From Candidatus Bathyarchaeota archaeon (GTDB taxonomy: Archaea > Thermoproteota > Bathyarchaeia > 40CM-2-53-6): 64,000 bases of DNA. The stretch lies in the NCBI GenBank assembly GCA_005888635.1, contig VBAW01000023.1, forward strand, positions 1 to 64,000, in the 5' to 3' direction. Below the pieces are notes generated by a model. The model searched no databases. It was not told the origin of the DNA and saw only the letters and a list, made by a program, of their open reading frames with translations. Below, piece by piece: positions 26,141 to 35,112 of this stretch. A program made the translations under genes and the position numbers. How positions within the stretch are numbered: position 1 is the stretch's first letter; every line of letters begins with the position of its first letter.

Positions 26141-26644
26141 CTATTTCTCGGAGAAGCTCATGGAGCAGCCGTGGTCCCCACGGAGTCTTCCCTTGAAGCC
26201 TAATTCGAGAGTTTCAGCAGCTTTCTTGTAGCTCCCTATGCATGTGGCGCAGAAGATCGATCTCGCTTGGGGTTTTGTCAGCCCGTATGCTTCTGCTTGT
26301 GCGACAACGGATTCTATGCATCCGCACCGGTTCAGCCTGACCGTCCGGGATTCATCTTCCGCTTCAATCTCATAGTCGCTATTGAAGGTCTCGCCCATGC
26401 TGTCGGCCAAGTTCTGGGAAAGAGCCTCGACCCTGCTCCCTTGGCTCTTACTTTTGATATCCTGAACTTTCAGGTTTGCCTTCATATCCGTCAGTATGTT
26501 CATCGCGGGTGCAATGGCGTCGAAGCCCGCTGCGGTGACGAACGTGCCTACCTGGAGAAGAAGATAGTGAGCCAATGTCTTCCTGAGCATCTCATACCGT
26601 TCCCCTAGGCTTCGGGTCCGTTTCGGTTGGGTCAGCGTGGTCAT
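26141..26644 (-). CDS. Cysteine-containing protein of unknown function
   Basis: A 167-residue protein. The C-terminal half has ordered cysteines: NRCGCIES (about 108-111), IFCATCIGSY (about 131-134) and GDHGCSMSF (about 160). The spacing and GDxxC ending resemble archaeal proteins annotated as metal-binding or amino-thiazoline-carboxylate-hydrolase-like, but I cannot assign the family. The N-terminal half is helical (ERYEMLRKTLAHYLLLQ). An A-rich element about 35-45 bp upstream (about 26678-26688) could be the promoter. It lies after the broken CHAD gene in the opposite sense of transcription order, without clear linkage. Confidence 0.65.
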   Translation of the reverse strand: MTTLTQPKRTRSLGERYEMLRKTLAHYLLLQVGTFVTAAGFDAIAPAMNILTDMKANLKVQDIKSKSQGSRVEALSQNLADSMGETFNSDYEIEAEDESRTVRLNRCGCIESVVAQAEAYGLTKPQARSIFCATCIGSYKKAAETLELGFKGRLRGDHGCSMSFSEK

Positions 26645-26970
26645 CTGGTCTCGACGTCTATTTCCAAAAGGCTCGTTTTTTAAATTAGTGTACTCGATGC
26701 CTCAGATAGATCCGTAGCCCAGTCGCGCTTCTCCGAGGGTGTGTTGGCGTGAAGGGTCCTGGAGTAGGTCCCAGCCGAAGAAAAACCTGGTCACCTCAAG
26801 GCTAGAGAGTGATCTAGGTAGCGAGGCTCATAGACGCTCGCCACTCAGGCTCTCGTCGGCGCGTCGAACATCGTAACCATCCTCTAAGTTCAGAATCCTT
26901 CACGTAAACCGTAAACTAGAGCCGTCGAGACCCTCCCCCCTAGTTCAAAGGTTTTGAAACGCTTGAGAAG
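26645..26970. other. Intergenic region, nothing firmly identified
   Basis: About 326 bp without a recognised gene. On the minus strand one frame is open for about 40 codons and ends at 26702 (containing FFFGWDLLQ), preceded in the same frame by a stop and a short GYDVRRADES-like stretch. It may be the decayed end of a gene. I looked for tRNA, RNase P and SRP RNA landmarks and saw none. Confidence 0.35.
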
Positions 26971-27558
26971 CTAGTCAATTGCGCCGTGTTGTTTGAGAAG
27001 CGCTACGATTCTGTCATTGTTGCGTTCTGAAGCGACTGCTAGTGGAGACTTTCCTTGAAAATTCTTCGCCTTTGCATCGGGTCCTGCATTATCAAGCAAC
27101 CACTCGACGATTTCGTGGTTGCCCCTCGATACGGCGTTCTGTAGCGCGAGAGTCGCGCCGGATTTCGCACCTCGTTCGAAGACCAGTTGAACCAGTCGCG
27201 GATTTTCGCTCCACACTGCGTGAGGCAACAGTGGTATTCCGTGAGCCCCGGTAGCATGGGCATTCCGAGGATCCTCATTCAGTCTTCGTACGACTTCGTC
27301 TTGCATGCCGAGCATGGCTGCGGTACAGATCTCCAAAGGGGCACCCTGCTTGAGAAGAAATTGGGCGACATTAGCGTTGCCGACTTGGGCGGCGGCCTGG
27401 ATGGCTGTTTCGGTATCGTTCTGGTTCCATCGATATGATACATTGAGGAGTTCAGGATTCTCTGCAAGCATCTGTCTAACCTTCTCTAGGTTTCCGTGTC
27501 CGGCGATGACGAATTCCCGGATCTGCTCCGTGGAAGGTGGCCGTTGCTCCGTCTGCAC
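26971..27558 (-). CDS. Ankyrin-repeat protein
   Basis: A 195-residue protein made largely of ankyrin repeats: about five units with the AAQVGNANVAQFLLKQGAPLE-like pattern (G-N-x-x-V-x-x-L-L-x-x-G-A), ending in SERNNDRIVALLKQHGA. Such proteins bind other proteins. The start is GTG at 27558, and a TATA-like element (27583-27588) lies about 25 bp upstream, indicating a leaderless transcript. Partner unknown. Confidence 0.88.
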   Translation of the reverse strand: MQTEQRPPSTEQIREFVIAGHGNLEKVRQMLAENPELLNVSYRWNQNDTETAIQAAAQVGNANVAQFLLKQGAPLEICTAAMLGMQDEVVRRLNEDPRNAHATGAHGIPLLPHAVWSENPRLVQLVFERGAKSGATLALQNAVSRGNHEIVEWLLDNAGPDAKAKNFQGKSPLAVASERNNDRIVALLKQHGAID

Positions 27559-27582
27559 GAATTGCTATTACTCAAATGCAAG

Positions 27583-27588
27583 TATAAC
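27583..27588 (-). promoter_or_regulatory. TATA-like box for the ankyrin gene
   Basis: The minus strand reads GTTATA centred about 27 bp before the GTG start at 27558, the spacing expected for a leaderless archaeal promoter. Confidence 0.4.
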
Positions 27589-27663
27589 CTTTGCTTGAGG
27601 TAGGCTTAGTTTCCCAGCCACTTGACTCTTGACTTCGCATCAAGTTTTGCCAATTACATTGTT

Positions 27664-27903
27664 CTAGCCGAGTATTGGTTTCCCTGTCAGCTCGACCAGC
27701 CTCTTACCTTTCATGAGCCGGGAAACCCAGAGGACCCCTCCGAGCTCCAGCTTCATCAGTTCCCGATTGAGTTCTCTAAAGCTGACCTCCCCGAAGTTTG
27801 ACTTCACCTCTTTTTGCAGGTCAACGTCGCTCATCGAGCCCTTCTTTTCCAAGATCTCCACGATGGCTAAGGACATAGGCCTAGGGCTCCATATCTTGCT
27901 CAA
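27664..27903 (-). CDS. Small winged-helix DNA-binding protein
   Basis: A 79-residue protein with a winged-helix pattern: SLAIVEILEKKGSMSDVDLQ as helices 1-2, SFRELNRELMKLELGGVLWV as the recognition helix, and a beta wing ending VELTGKP. Probably a transcription regulator. It lies 36 bp after cdc48 on the same strand and may be co-transcribed with it; whether it regulates cdc48 is unknown. Confidence 0.72.
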   Translation of the reverse strand: MSKIWSPRPMSLAIVEILEKKGSMSDVDLQKEVKSNFGEVSFRELNRELMKLELGGVLWVSRLMKGKRLVELTGKPILG

Positions 27904-27939
27904 CGCTCGGTCACAAGGATAGATTATGCCAGAAGGGGT

Positions 27940-30114
27940 CTAGGCTACTGCGACGGGCGCTCTCTGCTTCTTGAATCTCTTCGTGAATCCCTGATACCAC
28001 TTCTCCATGTCACTTGTCATCGAAGGCTTGATTCGATCCAAGGCATCCCGAAAGTCCTCCATCGTAACACTATTCGTCTCGATATCTCGCCTCAAAGAGA
28101 TGAGCCCCGCCTCTCTGCAAACACCTTCTAGATCAGCCCCCGAGTAGCCTGCGGCTTGACTGGTAATCTGGTCCACATCAACATCTTTGGCTAAGGGCAT
28201 GTTTCGAGTGTGGATCTTCAAAATCTGGAGACGGGTGCCGTGATCCGGTGCTGGCACGAAGATGAGCCTATCGAACCGGCCCGGTCGTAAAATGGCTGGG
28301 TCAATCATGTCCGGCCGGTTGCTCGCGCCTATGACGACCACGTTGACCAGGGCTTCGATGCCGTCCATCTCAGTCAGCAACTGGCTTATCACGTGCTCTG
28401 AGGCACCGCCGTCATCGGAGCCCATTCCTCTGCTAGGAGCAATCGAGTCGAGCTCGTCGAAGAAAATAATGGATGGGGCAGCGCTGCGACCTTTCCTAAA
28501 GACCTCGCGGATGCCCTTCTCTGATTCCCCAACCCACTTGCTGAAGAGCTCAGGACCCTTGATCGAAATGAAGTTAGCCTCGCTCTCAGTTGCAACAGCT
28601 CTAGCCAGCATTGTCTTCCCGCAGCCCGGGGGGCCAAAGAGGAGAATGCCCTTTGGCGGCCTTATTCCAATTCTCTTGAAGACTTCAGGCTTCTTGATGG
28701 GCCATTCGACTGCCTCCTGAAGTTCCTGTTTGACATCGGTCAGCCCCCCTACATCCGCCCATTGGACGGAGGGTACTTCGACGTAGACCTCCCGCATCGC
28801 GGTGGGAGTAATTTCTCGGTAGGCGTTCATGAAATCGTCTAGGTTCACTTCCATCTTCTCAAGCATCGCGCTCGGGATTCTTTCGTCCTCTAGGTTAACC
28901 TGAGGAAGATAGCGTCTCAATGATTTCATTGCGGCCTCTCTGCAGAGTGCTGAGATGTCAGCGCCAGTGTAGCCGTGACAAATCTCAGACAACCGGTCTA
29001 GGTTCACATCAGCAGTTAACGGCATGGCTCGCGTGTGAATCTGCAGAATTTCGTGTCTGCCTATTTTGTCAGGGACTCCGATCTCTATCTCCCTGTCGAA
29101 GCGTCCCGGGCGTCGCAGTGCCGGATCAATGGCGTTAGGCCGGTTGGTAGCACCTATCACGATGATGTTTCCCCTGGCGCCCATGCCGTCCATCAGGGAG
29201 AGCAGTTGCGCCACGACTCTATGTTCCACTTCACCGGTCACTTCTTCTCTCTTGGGAGCGATGGCATCCAATTCGTCGATGAAGATTATGCTCGGAGCAG
29301 TCTCCTGGGCTTTCTGGAAGATCTCTCGGAGTCTAGCTTCAGATTCGCCGTAGAACTTTGACATGATCTCGGGTCCGGAGATGACGTAGAAGTTTGCATC
29401 TGACTCGTTGGCGACAGCCTTGGCTACGAGTGTTTTGCCGCAGCCTGGGGGGCCGTAGAGGAAGATTCCTTTGGGGGGCTCGATGCCTAGCCGCTGGAAG
29501 AGCTCAGGGTGTCGGAGTGGAAGTTCCACCATTTCCCGTATTCTCTGAATCTCCCCCCGGAGGCCACCAACGTCCTCGTAGGTGACGATCGGTAAGCCCT
29601 TCTTTTCCGGTGAAGGTTCGCTCATCACTTGGAGAACAGTTGACTCTGTGACCTTCACGGGACCGTGGGGACGGGTCCTGGTTGCGAGTAGAGGTACGGA
29701 GCTGCCGAATATGCTCAGAAGGGTCATGTCTCCTTCGATGAAGGGCATGTCCATGAATCGACGTTTGACAAAGCTCACGAACTCGTCGTCTACGCTCAAG
29801 CGGACGTCGGTGGGTGCAAAGACGATTGTCTGGGAGTCGTGTACTTCCGCCTTCTTGATAGTGATGAACTCGTTGAGGGCTACTCCTGCGTTCCTCCTGA
29901 GAAGCCCGTCGATCCGTGCGATTTCCTGAGCCTGATCTTCGGCATAAGCCGGCCAGGCAATGGCGACCGTAGTGCGCTTGCCGCGTACTTCTATGAAGTC
30001 GCCGGCCGTTATCCCGAGCTTCTCCATTGTCGCATTATCGATGCGGACTTTACCATGCCCAACATCTCGCTGTTTAGCATCAGCTACTCGGACCTGTACT
30101 TCTTTGGCCATCAT
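27940..30114 (-). CDS. cdc48: Cdc48/p97-type AAA+ ATPase
   Basis: A hexameric unfoldase that extracts and unfolds proteins, often for the proteasome. The 724-residue protein has an N-terminal double-psi barrel and four-stranded domain (1-165), then two AAA modules: Walker A GPPGCGKT at 221-228 and 494-501, Walker [11 protein letters not shown] (about 277-286) and [10 protein letters not shown], with Arg fingers in RRPGRFDRE and LRPGRFDRL. The C-terminus ends APVAVA and lacks an obvious HbYX proteasome-docking motif. Two ATGs stand side by side at the start. Length is typical for the archaeal family. Confidence 0.96.
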   Translation of the reverse strand: MMAKEVQVRVADAKQRDVGHGKVRIDNATMEKLGITAGDFIEVRGKRTTVAIAWPAYAEDQAQEIARIDGLLRRNAGVALNEFITIKKAEVHDSQTIVFAPTDVRLSVDDEFVSFVKRRFMDMPFIEGDMTLLSIFGSSVPLLATRTRPHGPVKVTESTVLQVMSEPSPEKKGLPIVTYEDVGGLRGEIQRIREMVELPLRHPELFQRLGIEPPKGIFLYGPPGCGKTLVAKAVANESDANFYVISGPEIMSKFYGESEARLREIFQKAQETAPSIIFIDELDAIAPKREEVTGEVEHRVVAQLLSLMDGMGARGNIIVIGATNRPNAIDPALRRPGRFDREIEIGVPDKIGRHEILQIHTRAMPLTADVNLDRLSEICHGYTGADISALCREAAMKSLRRYLPQVNLEDERIPSAMLEKMEVNLDDFMNAYREITPTAMREVYVEVPSVQWADVGGLTDVKQELQEAVEWPIKKPEVFKRIGIRPPKGILLFGPPGCGKTMLARAVATESEANFISIKGPELFSKWVGESEKGIREVFRKGRSAAPSIIFFDELDSIAPSRGMGSDDGGASEHVISQLLTEMDGIEALVNVVVIGASNRPDMIDPAILRPGRFDRLIFVPAPDHGTRLQILKIHTRNMPLAKDVDVDQITSQAAGYSGADLEGVCREAGLISLRRDIETNSVTMEDFRDALDRIKPSMTSDMEKWYQGFTKRFKKQRAPVAVA

Positions 30115-30479
30115 TAATGGTTCAACTCCATGGTTGTGATGGGCAGACTGAGTTCCGGAGAAGACTGTCGTCTAATGCTCCGGACTGCTCCTGACCTGTC
30201 CCTTCATCGTTCTATTCGGCCACAATAGGTTTTATCGTCATTATTAGCGATGTGTATCTCATTCAATAGCCTGCGCTTCTCACCGGGCAGAAATAGGAAT
30301 CGGCAAGTCCCACCGGGGACTTTCCCTGGCACTTCCCATCCTAAACGACAAGCTTCTTACTGCGTATTTCAAGATTCGCTGACGATCTCAATCCAAAGAT
30401 GCCCCACGCGCGACAATTTCGCGCATTCAACCGTTTGTAACGTCTTTATCGCTCGTTGAGCTGAGGAGTTAGAGGATTC
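30115..30479. other. Divergent intergenic region between cdc48 and a DEAD-box helicase gene
   Basis: About 365 bp without a convincing gene. It should hold both promoters: a TTTTAT stretch at about 30230 and CTTTAT at about 30443-30448, the latter about 35 bp before the helicase ATG. A GCGCG...CGCGC inverted repeat with a 7-base loop lies near 30407-30423. The 69-codon ORF at 30250 has no protein-like character. Confidence 0.4.
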
Positions 30480-31739
30480 ATGGGAGCTGGTTTCGAAAGT
30501 TTCGGCCTGGAACTTCCATTGGTCCAGGCTGTGCGGGAAATGGGCTTTGGTGAGCCGTTCCCCATACAGGCTATGGCTATCGCTCCCCTTCTCGAGGGCA
30601 GAGACCTGATGGGCCAGGCTCATACTGGGGCTGGCAAGACTCTTGCCTTCGCACTGCCCATGCTTCAGAAAATAGATCATCAACTGCCGGGAATCCAAGG
30701 ACTGGTAATAGTTCCTACAAGAGAGCTAGCTCTTCAAGTGGCGCGTGAGTTCGAGAAGCTTGCTAAACACCTTCGCGTCAGGGTCGCGGCGATCTACGGA
30801 GGCGCGAGCATGAGGCTTCAGATAGAGAGGCTAAGGAATCGCTCTTGCAGTATCATCATCGCAACTCCTGGCAGGTTGATCGATCATCTTGACCGGCGGA
30901 CTGTGAGTTTGGACAAGACGAGTTTCGTTGTTCTAGATGAAGCCGATAGAATGTTGGACATGGGATTCATCGACGATGTACGAATCATCCTTAGTCACGT
31001 TTCGAGAAACCACCAGACGGCCCTGTTCTCCGCGACCATGTCCAATGAGGTAGTGAAACTTGCTCATCGGTACATGAAAAACCCGCTGAGGGTATTCGTT
31101 GACACAGACGAGCCGACGGTGGACTCTGTCCAGCAGAAATTTGTTAGAGTAGACGAGGGCGGAAAATTCCCCACCCTCCGCGCGCTCCTAAACAACGAGC
31201 ACATCACGAAGGGTTTGATCTTCTGCGAGACAAAGGCAAGGGCGGGAGAGCTGGCGCAGGCTTTACAGGATCAGCACTACAAGGCCTTGGCTTTGCACAG
31301 TGATCTCTCACAGTACCAGAGAGACAGCGCTGTTCACTCGTTCCGCATTGGCCTTACAAACCTGCTGGTAGCCACGGAGGTCGCAGCAAGAGGCTTGGAC
31401 ATACCCAAGGTAAGCCACGTCGTAAACTACGACATGCCCTTGGAGCCCAAAATGTACTTCCACCGAATCGGCCGAACGGCCCGAGCAGGAAAACCCGGCA
31501 TTGCGCTCTCCCTCATCACCCGTCAAGACGAAGACGGCTTCAAGCAGATAAGAAAGATGACATCATCCGACCTCCGCGAAGTCGCAGATGGCCTTTTGCC
31601 TGAAAATCGTGTCGGTTCGAAGTTCTTGCTCCCCACGCGCCCCTCGCAGGGACAAGCCGCCCAAAGATTGTCTTCAGGGAGGCGGCCGCGACGATTTAAT
31701 CGTCGGGAAAGGTCATTCAGACGAAATCGTCGGCGTTGA
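30480..31739 (+). CDS. DEAD-box RNA helicase
   Basis: A 419-residue ATP-dependent RNA helicase. Q-motif FGEPFPIQ (about 23-30), motif I AHTGAGKT (47-54), Ia PTRELALQ, motif II VLDEADRMLDMGF, motif III FSATM, motif V ATEVAARGLDIP and motif VI HRIGRTARAGK are all present. The last 30 residues are highly basic (RRPRRFNRRERSF), typical of an RNA-binding tail. Likely roles are ribosome assembly or RNA turnover. It is the last intact backbone gene before the tRNA-bounded island. Confidence 0.94.
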   Translation: MGAGFESFGLELPLVQAVREMGFGEPFPIQAMAIAPLLEGRDLMGQAHTGAGKTLAFALPMLQKIDHQLPGIQGLVIVPTRELALQVAREFEKLAKHLRVRVAAIYGGASMRLQIERLRNRSCSIIIATPGRLIDHLDRRTVSLDKTSFVVLDEADRMLDMGFIDDVRIILSHVSRNHQTALFSATMSNEVVKLAHRYMKNPLRVFVDTDEPTVDSVQQKFVRVDEGGKFPTLRALLNNEHITKGLIFCETKARAGELAQALQDQHYKALALHSDLSQYQRDSAVHSFRIGLTNLLVATEVAARGLDIPKVSHVVNYDMPLEPKMYFHRIGRTARAGKPGIALSLITRQDEDGFKQIRKMTSSDLREVADGLLPENRVGSKFLLPTRPSQGQAAQRLSSGRRPRRFNRRERSFRRNRRR

Positions 31740-31922
31740 GTATTGGCCAGGGGATAGTTTTCTGGCTAGAATCTTACCTTAGCCAAAGGTGGCTTTCTTG
31801 ACTCGCTCGAAACATCTCGAGACGGGGTTTCTAGCAAGCCTGCCGAAACCTGCTTGTCCAAGTTGAAGGAAATATCAAATCGTTAACCCTGATTCAGAAT
31901 ACGACACTTCGCATACATCGTT
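31740..31922. other. Short spacer between the DEAD-box gene and the island boundary
   Basis: About 180 bp with no ORF of note. It precedes the tRNA 3'-end fragment at 31923. Confidence 0.3.
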
Positions 31923-31947
31923 TGGTGGGGCGGGTGGGATTTGAACC
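31923..31947 (-). other. tRNA 3'-end fragment, probable left attachment site of the island
   Basis: Twenty-five bases that match the 3' end of the tRNA at 40860-40884 at 24 of 25 positions, including the encoded CCA, acceptor strand and most of the T arm, in the same orientation. No 5' tRNA half that could pair with this acceptor is found within the next 400 bp, so it is a fragment and not a gene. This is the classic footprint left at the distal end of an element that integrated into a tRNA 3' end. Confidence 0.68.
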
Positions 31948-32046
31948 AGAATAAGTATGGATCCAGCACCTTGCTCCGAGGCTGAGGACTTAGGAAGGCT
32001 TTATCCAAATACCTCGTACACGAGAATGTTTCTGGTCTGATTTTCC

Positions 32047-32365
32047 TCAGCCGCTATTACTGAGCTTCACGCCAATCTTGGTCTTCCCGTCTGGCGAGAT
32101 ATCAAACTTTGATACGGGTAGAAAGCGACAGGATATTCTCTCTATCGCATCAGAGCCGGTGAAGGCATCTACACGGGCTATGAGCTGTCTGTCCAAAATG
32201 GAACCGGTCACAAGCTCATGTACACATAAGGTACGGTGACGGCGTAGGCGGGTCGCGGGACGTTCCCGGCTTGTACGACTCTACCAATTCTGCCAAGCCG
32301 CTCCCGTATCGGGATCTCCCTTTCTGAGTACTTGCGTACTTGAGCCTCTACCGATCCGGACGGAC
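32047..32365 (-). pseudogene. Degraded or unusual short coding remnant, unrecognised
   Basis: Reads as protein on the minus strand in two overlapping frames. The upstream part (about 32365-32206) gives EREIPIRERLGRIGRVV and RPAYAVTVPYVYMS. The downstream part, ending with a TGA at 32047-32049, gives ILDRQLIARVDAFTG, ISCRFLPVSKFDIS and PDGKTKIGVKLSNSG. The downstream part alone could be a 54-residue protein from a GTG at 32211. The two parts look like one gene split by a frameshift. It lies just after the ABC exporter gene inside the island. I do not recognise the family. Confidence 0.42.
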
Positions 32366-32375
32366 TTGCGAAGGC

Positions 32376-34235
32376 CTAGGTTGGGCTTTTGTTGCCCGTC
32401 ACGAGCCGATCCACCTGAGCTTCGTAGAGCCGATTGTAAGCGCCTCCCTTGCTCATCAGGACCTCGTGCGTCCCTTCCTCGGCAATCCCTCCGTTTTCGA
32501 TGACGACTATCCGTTCGGCGTCTATGATCGAGGACAGCCTGTGTCCGATGACGATCAAGGTCCTCCCCTTTGCCACCCGTCGGAGTGCATCTTGAATGAG
32601 AGACTCGGACTCAGAGTCGATATTCGATGTCGCCTCGTCAAGGATGAGAATGCTCGGATCCTTGAGGAGAGCTCGAGCAATCGCGATTCGCTGCCTCTGA
32701 CCCACGGAGAGAGTGACCCCGCGTTCGCCAATCTCAGTATCATATCCCTTCTGGAGGGAGACGATGAACTCGTGAGCGTTCGCCGCCTTTGAAGCCCGGC
32801 TGACCTCCTCGTCGGATGCTTGAAGTTTCCCGTACAGGATGTTCTCCCGAATCGTCCCAGAGAAGAGGACAGGCTCTTGGAGGACGAGGCCTATCTTGCT
32901 ACGGAGGTACCCGAGGCTCAGGCTCGTTATTGGATATCCGTCGACCAGTATCCTCCCAGAAGTTGGCTCATAGAACCTCATGAGGAGGTTCACAACGGTG
33001 GACTTCCCAGCCCCGCTCGATCCGACGATGGCAACTGTCTCGCCCGGACGGATCAACAAGGATAAGTCCCTGAGGACGTTTTTGTCCGGCCGATAGCCGA
33101 ACGATACCCTTTCGAACTCGATTCGCCCTTCGATCATTTGCGGAGTGAGGCTGCCTGGAGTCTCCAAAACTTCCGCGTCTCGGTCGACGAGTTCGAATAC
33201 CCGGTCGGCCGCGGCAAGTGCCTTCTGAAGCTTGAGGTTCCCCTTGCTCAGTTGGACTAGAGGCTTGAACATCTTGTCCATTACCCCCAGGAAAGCGACG
33301 AGTGCTCCAAGCTTCAGGGCGTTTGAGACCACTGCCGGGGCGGCGAACCAGATCACCGCCAAGGTGGCGAGCAAAACGAGGAGATCGACAGAGGAGCCAT
33401 AGATGGCGGACAACCGTGCAAGCCGCACCTTCGCCTTCGTCATCGAAAGGGATCGGTCGCGGAATTCCGTCGCCTTGCGGTCCTCCAGCCGGAAACTCTT
33501 CACGATCCGAATCCCGGAGAAGACCTCGAACGCCTGGCTGGTCAGCTCAGCAAATGCCTCGCGAATCCTCGCCGTGAAGCGCTTGATCGTCCGCTTGAAC
33601 AGGTTCACTACAATCACCAAGACGACGCAGGCCGGCGCGACCAGGAGGGTGAGTCTCCGGTCGACCAGGAAGAGGAGGCCGAGTGCACCCGCCACCGTGA
33701 CTGCGTTCGAAACGAAGCCTGCGACATCGTCTTCCATGAAATTCTCCACCTCGGTGGTGTCACTGACCAACCGGGATACTAAGTCCCCCGAATGAGACTT
33801 GTCGAAGACGCCCACGGGCAAGAGCTCGATGTGTTGATAGACGTCGGACCGTAGCTTGTGTATCGTCCTCTGGCTCAGTACTTCGCTCAGGTACACCTGA
33901 AAGAACGAACTGATCTGATTGAGGCCGAACGTCAGGCCGAGGAGGAATATGACGAAAGGCAAAAGGCCTAGGTTCGCTTGGCTGAGATTTCCCCCGCCGA
34001 GGACGCTGTTGAAGAAGACGAACCCTATGATCCATGGCTGCGCCAAATTGAGAGCGGCGCCCGAGATGATTGCGACGGTTACCCCGACCGCGTACGGCCA
34101 GTGTATCTTCACGTAGGAGAGAAGTCGGAAAACGGTCCGTCTTCGGGAGTGTCCTCCGGTTTTCGCTTGGGAAAGGTCGGCAGAGGGCCCCCCTCTATCC
34201 AGACGGGTGTCCTTAATTCTGCCGTGTTTGCCCAT
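32376..34235 (-). CDS. MsbA-type ABC exporter (fused membrane and ATPase domains)
   Basis: A 619-residue half-transporter that would work as a homodimer. Six transmembrane helices (about 47-330) are followed by an ABC domain: Walker A VGSSGAGKST, Q-loop, signature TLSVGQRQRIAIARAL, Walker B ILILDEATSNID and switch H in VIGHRLSS. Family members export lipids, glycolipids, peptides or drugs. It is the last intact gene of the island's minus-strand run, downstream of the glycosyltransferase and phosphotransferase genes, suggesting export of a glycosylated product. The substrate is not known. Confidence 0.92.
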   Translation of the reverse strand: MGKHGRIKDTRLDRGGPSADLSQAKTGGHSRRRTVFRLLSYVKIHWPYAVGVTVAIISGAALNLAQPWIIGFVFFNSVLGGGNLSQANLGLLPFVIFLLGLTFGLNQISSFFQVYLSEVLSQRTIHKLRSDVYQHIELLPVGVFDKSHSGDLVSRLVSDTTEVENFMEDDVAGFVSNAVTVAGALGLLFLVDRRLTLLVAPACVVLVIVVNLFKRTIKRFTARIREAFAELTSQAFEVFSGIRIVKSFRLEDRKATEFRDRSLSMTKAKVRLARLSAIYGSSVDLLVLLATLAVIWFAAPAVVSNALKLGALVAFLGVMDKMFKPLVQLSKGNLKLQKALAAADRVFELVDRDAEVLETPGSLTPQMIEGRIEFERVSFGYRPDKNVLRDLSLLIRPGETVAIVGSSGAGKSTVVNLLMRFYEPTSGRILVDGYPITSLSLGYLRSKIGLVLQEPVLFSGTIRENILYGKLQASDEEVSRASKAANAHEFIVSLQKGYDTEIGERGVTLSVGQRQRIAIARALLKDPSILILDEATSNIDSESESLIQDALRRVAKGRTLIVIGHRLSSIIDAERIVVIENGGIAEEGTHEVLMSKGGAYNRLYEAQVDRLVTGNKSPT

Positions 34236-34269
34236 TCTCCCACCGCCGAATTGTTGGGCCTACCGTGCC

Positions 34270-35112
34270 GCTCCCAAACCGCGGCCCGAGCTGCTAATCG
34301 AAGCCCAAATCCAAGTCAGCGCTATGACCGCCCTGAGGTCGATGTAGCGGAGCGACGTCCTCATTGCTTCTGTGATCCTCTCCAGGTTCCTAAATCAAGC
34401 TGGCGTTGATCAGCCGCGAACATGACGCCGACGACAGGGCTTTCTGAGGCCATAAGCCCGTGGATCGCCTCGGTCAGCTGAACCTCCTCGCCCGAACTAT
34501 TCCGGATCCCTGATAACGAGTCGAAGATCTGGTCTGTGAAAATGAACACATGTATCATCGCGTGATTGGTCCCGGGACTTGAGGCTTCTCCACCGCCGAG
34601 GTGATCCGAAATACCCCTTCCTTGAGGGAATTGCCTTCAACAACCCCTTGTCGCCTCAGGTAAGGCGCGTCTTCTAGAAGGAACGTCGCGGCCATACTAT
34701 GCTTACGGTGCATCACTGCGAGGCAGTCGAGGTAGCGATCACCCGCCGAGAGGATGAACTCGTCGGCGGCTTGCACTAGGAGCGTCCCCTTGATGAGGGG
34801 TCTCCTGAGACGCACTGTTTCTCCGAAACCTAGCTGCTTCGGCTGATTGAGAAAGGTGAGACTTGAGGTCCTGATCTTATTGTAAAAGCTGCAGAGGCCT
34901 TCCGGGGCCTTCCCCCTCTTTCCCAGGGAATCCAGAAACCTCGAGTCGGGGTTGAAGTGATCTTCGATCGCTCGCTTCCCCCTTCCGACCCCTATGTAGA
35001 ATCTCCGAACGCCCGCCTTGCGAAGCTGTTCGAAGACCGCGTATACGACGCGTCTGACCTGAGTGTGGTCGCTCCTATCAAGGGTGATCACGGGGAACAT
35101 CTCCTTGGGCAC
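34270..35112 (-). pseudogene. GalU-like sugar-phosphate nucleotidyltransferase, decayed
   Basis: Remains of a UTP-glucose-1-phosphate uridylyltransferase-like enzyme. The piece at 34555-35112 matches the family from PKEMFPVI through VGRGKRAIEDHF and LGFGETVRLRRPLIKG to SAVEKPQ. The rest continues in a second frame (34361-34558; FIFTDQIFDSL, GEEVQLTEAIHGL, DLGT) and then in a third (RITEAMRTSLRYI to about 34280). The N-terminal GxGTR nucleotide loop is missing: upstream of PKEM the frame runs into a stop and the DNA codes for the end of the preceding gene. With no active-site loop and two frameshifts it is very probably dead. Confidence 0.72.

Noticed and set aside
26645-26970. Possible structured RNA (SRP RNA or RNase P RNA)
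   Set aside because: None of the conserved sequence landmarks of either RNA could be found on either strand.
31923-31990. Independent intron-containing tRNA at the left island boundary
   Set aside because: No 5' acceptor strand pairing with its 3' end within 400 bp; only the last 25 bases match a tRNA.
33978-34409. Plus-strand ORF opposite the ABC exporter and galU remnant
   Set aside because: GC-rich antisense shadow; the opposite strand carries clear family motifs.
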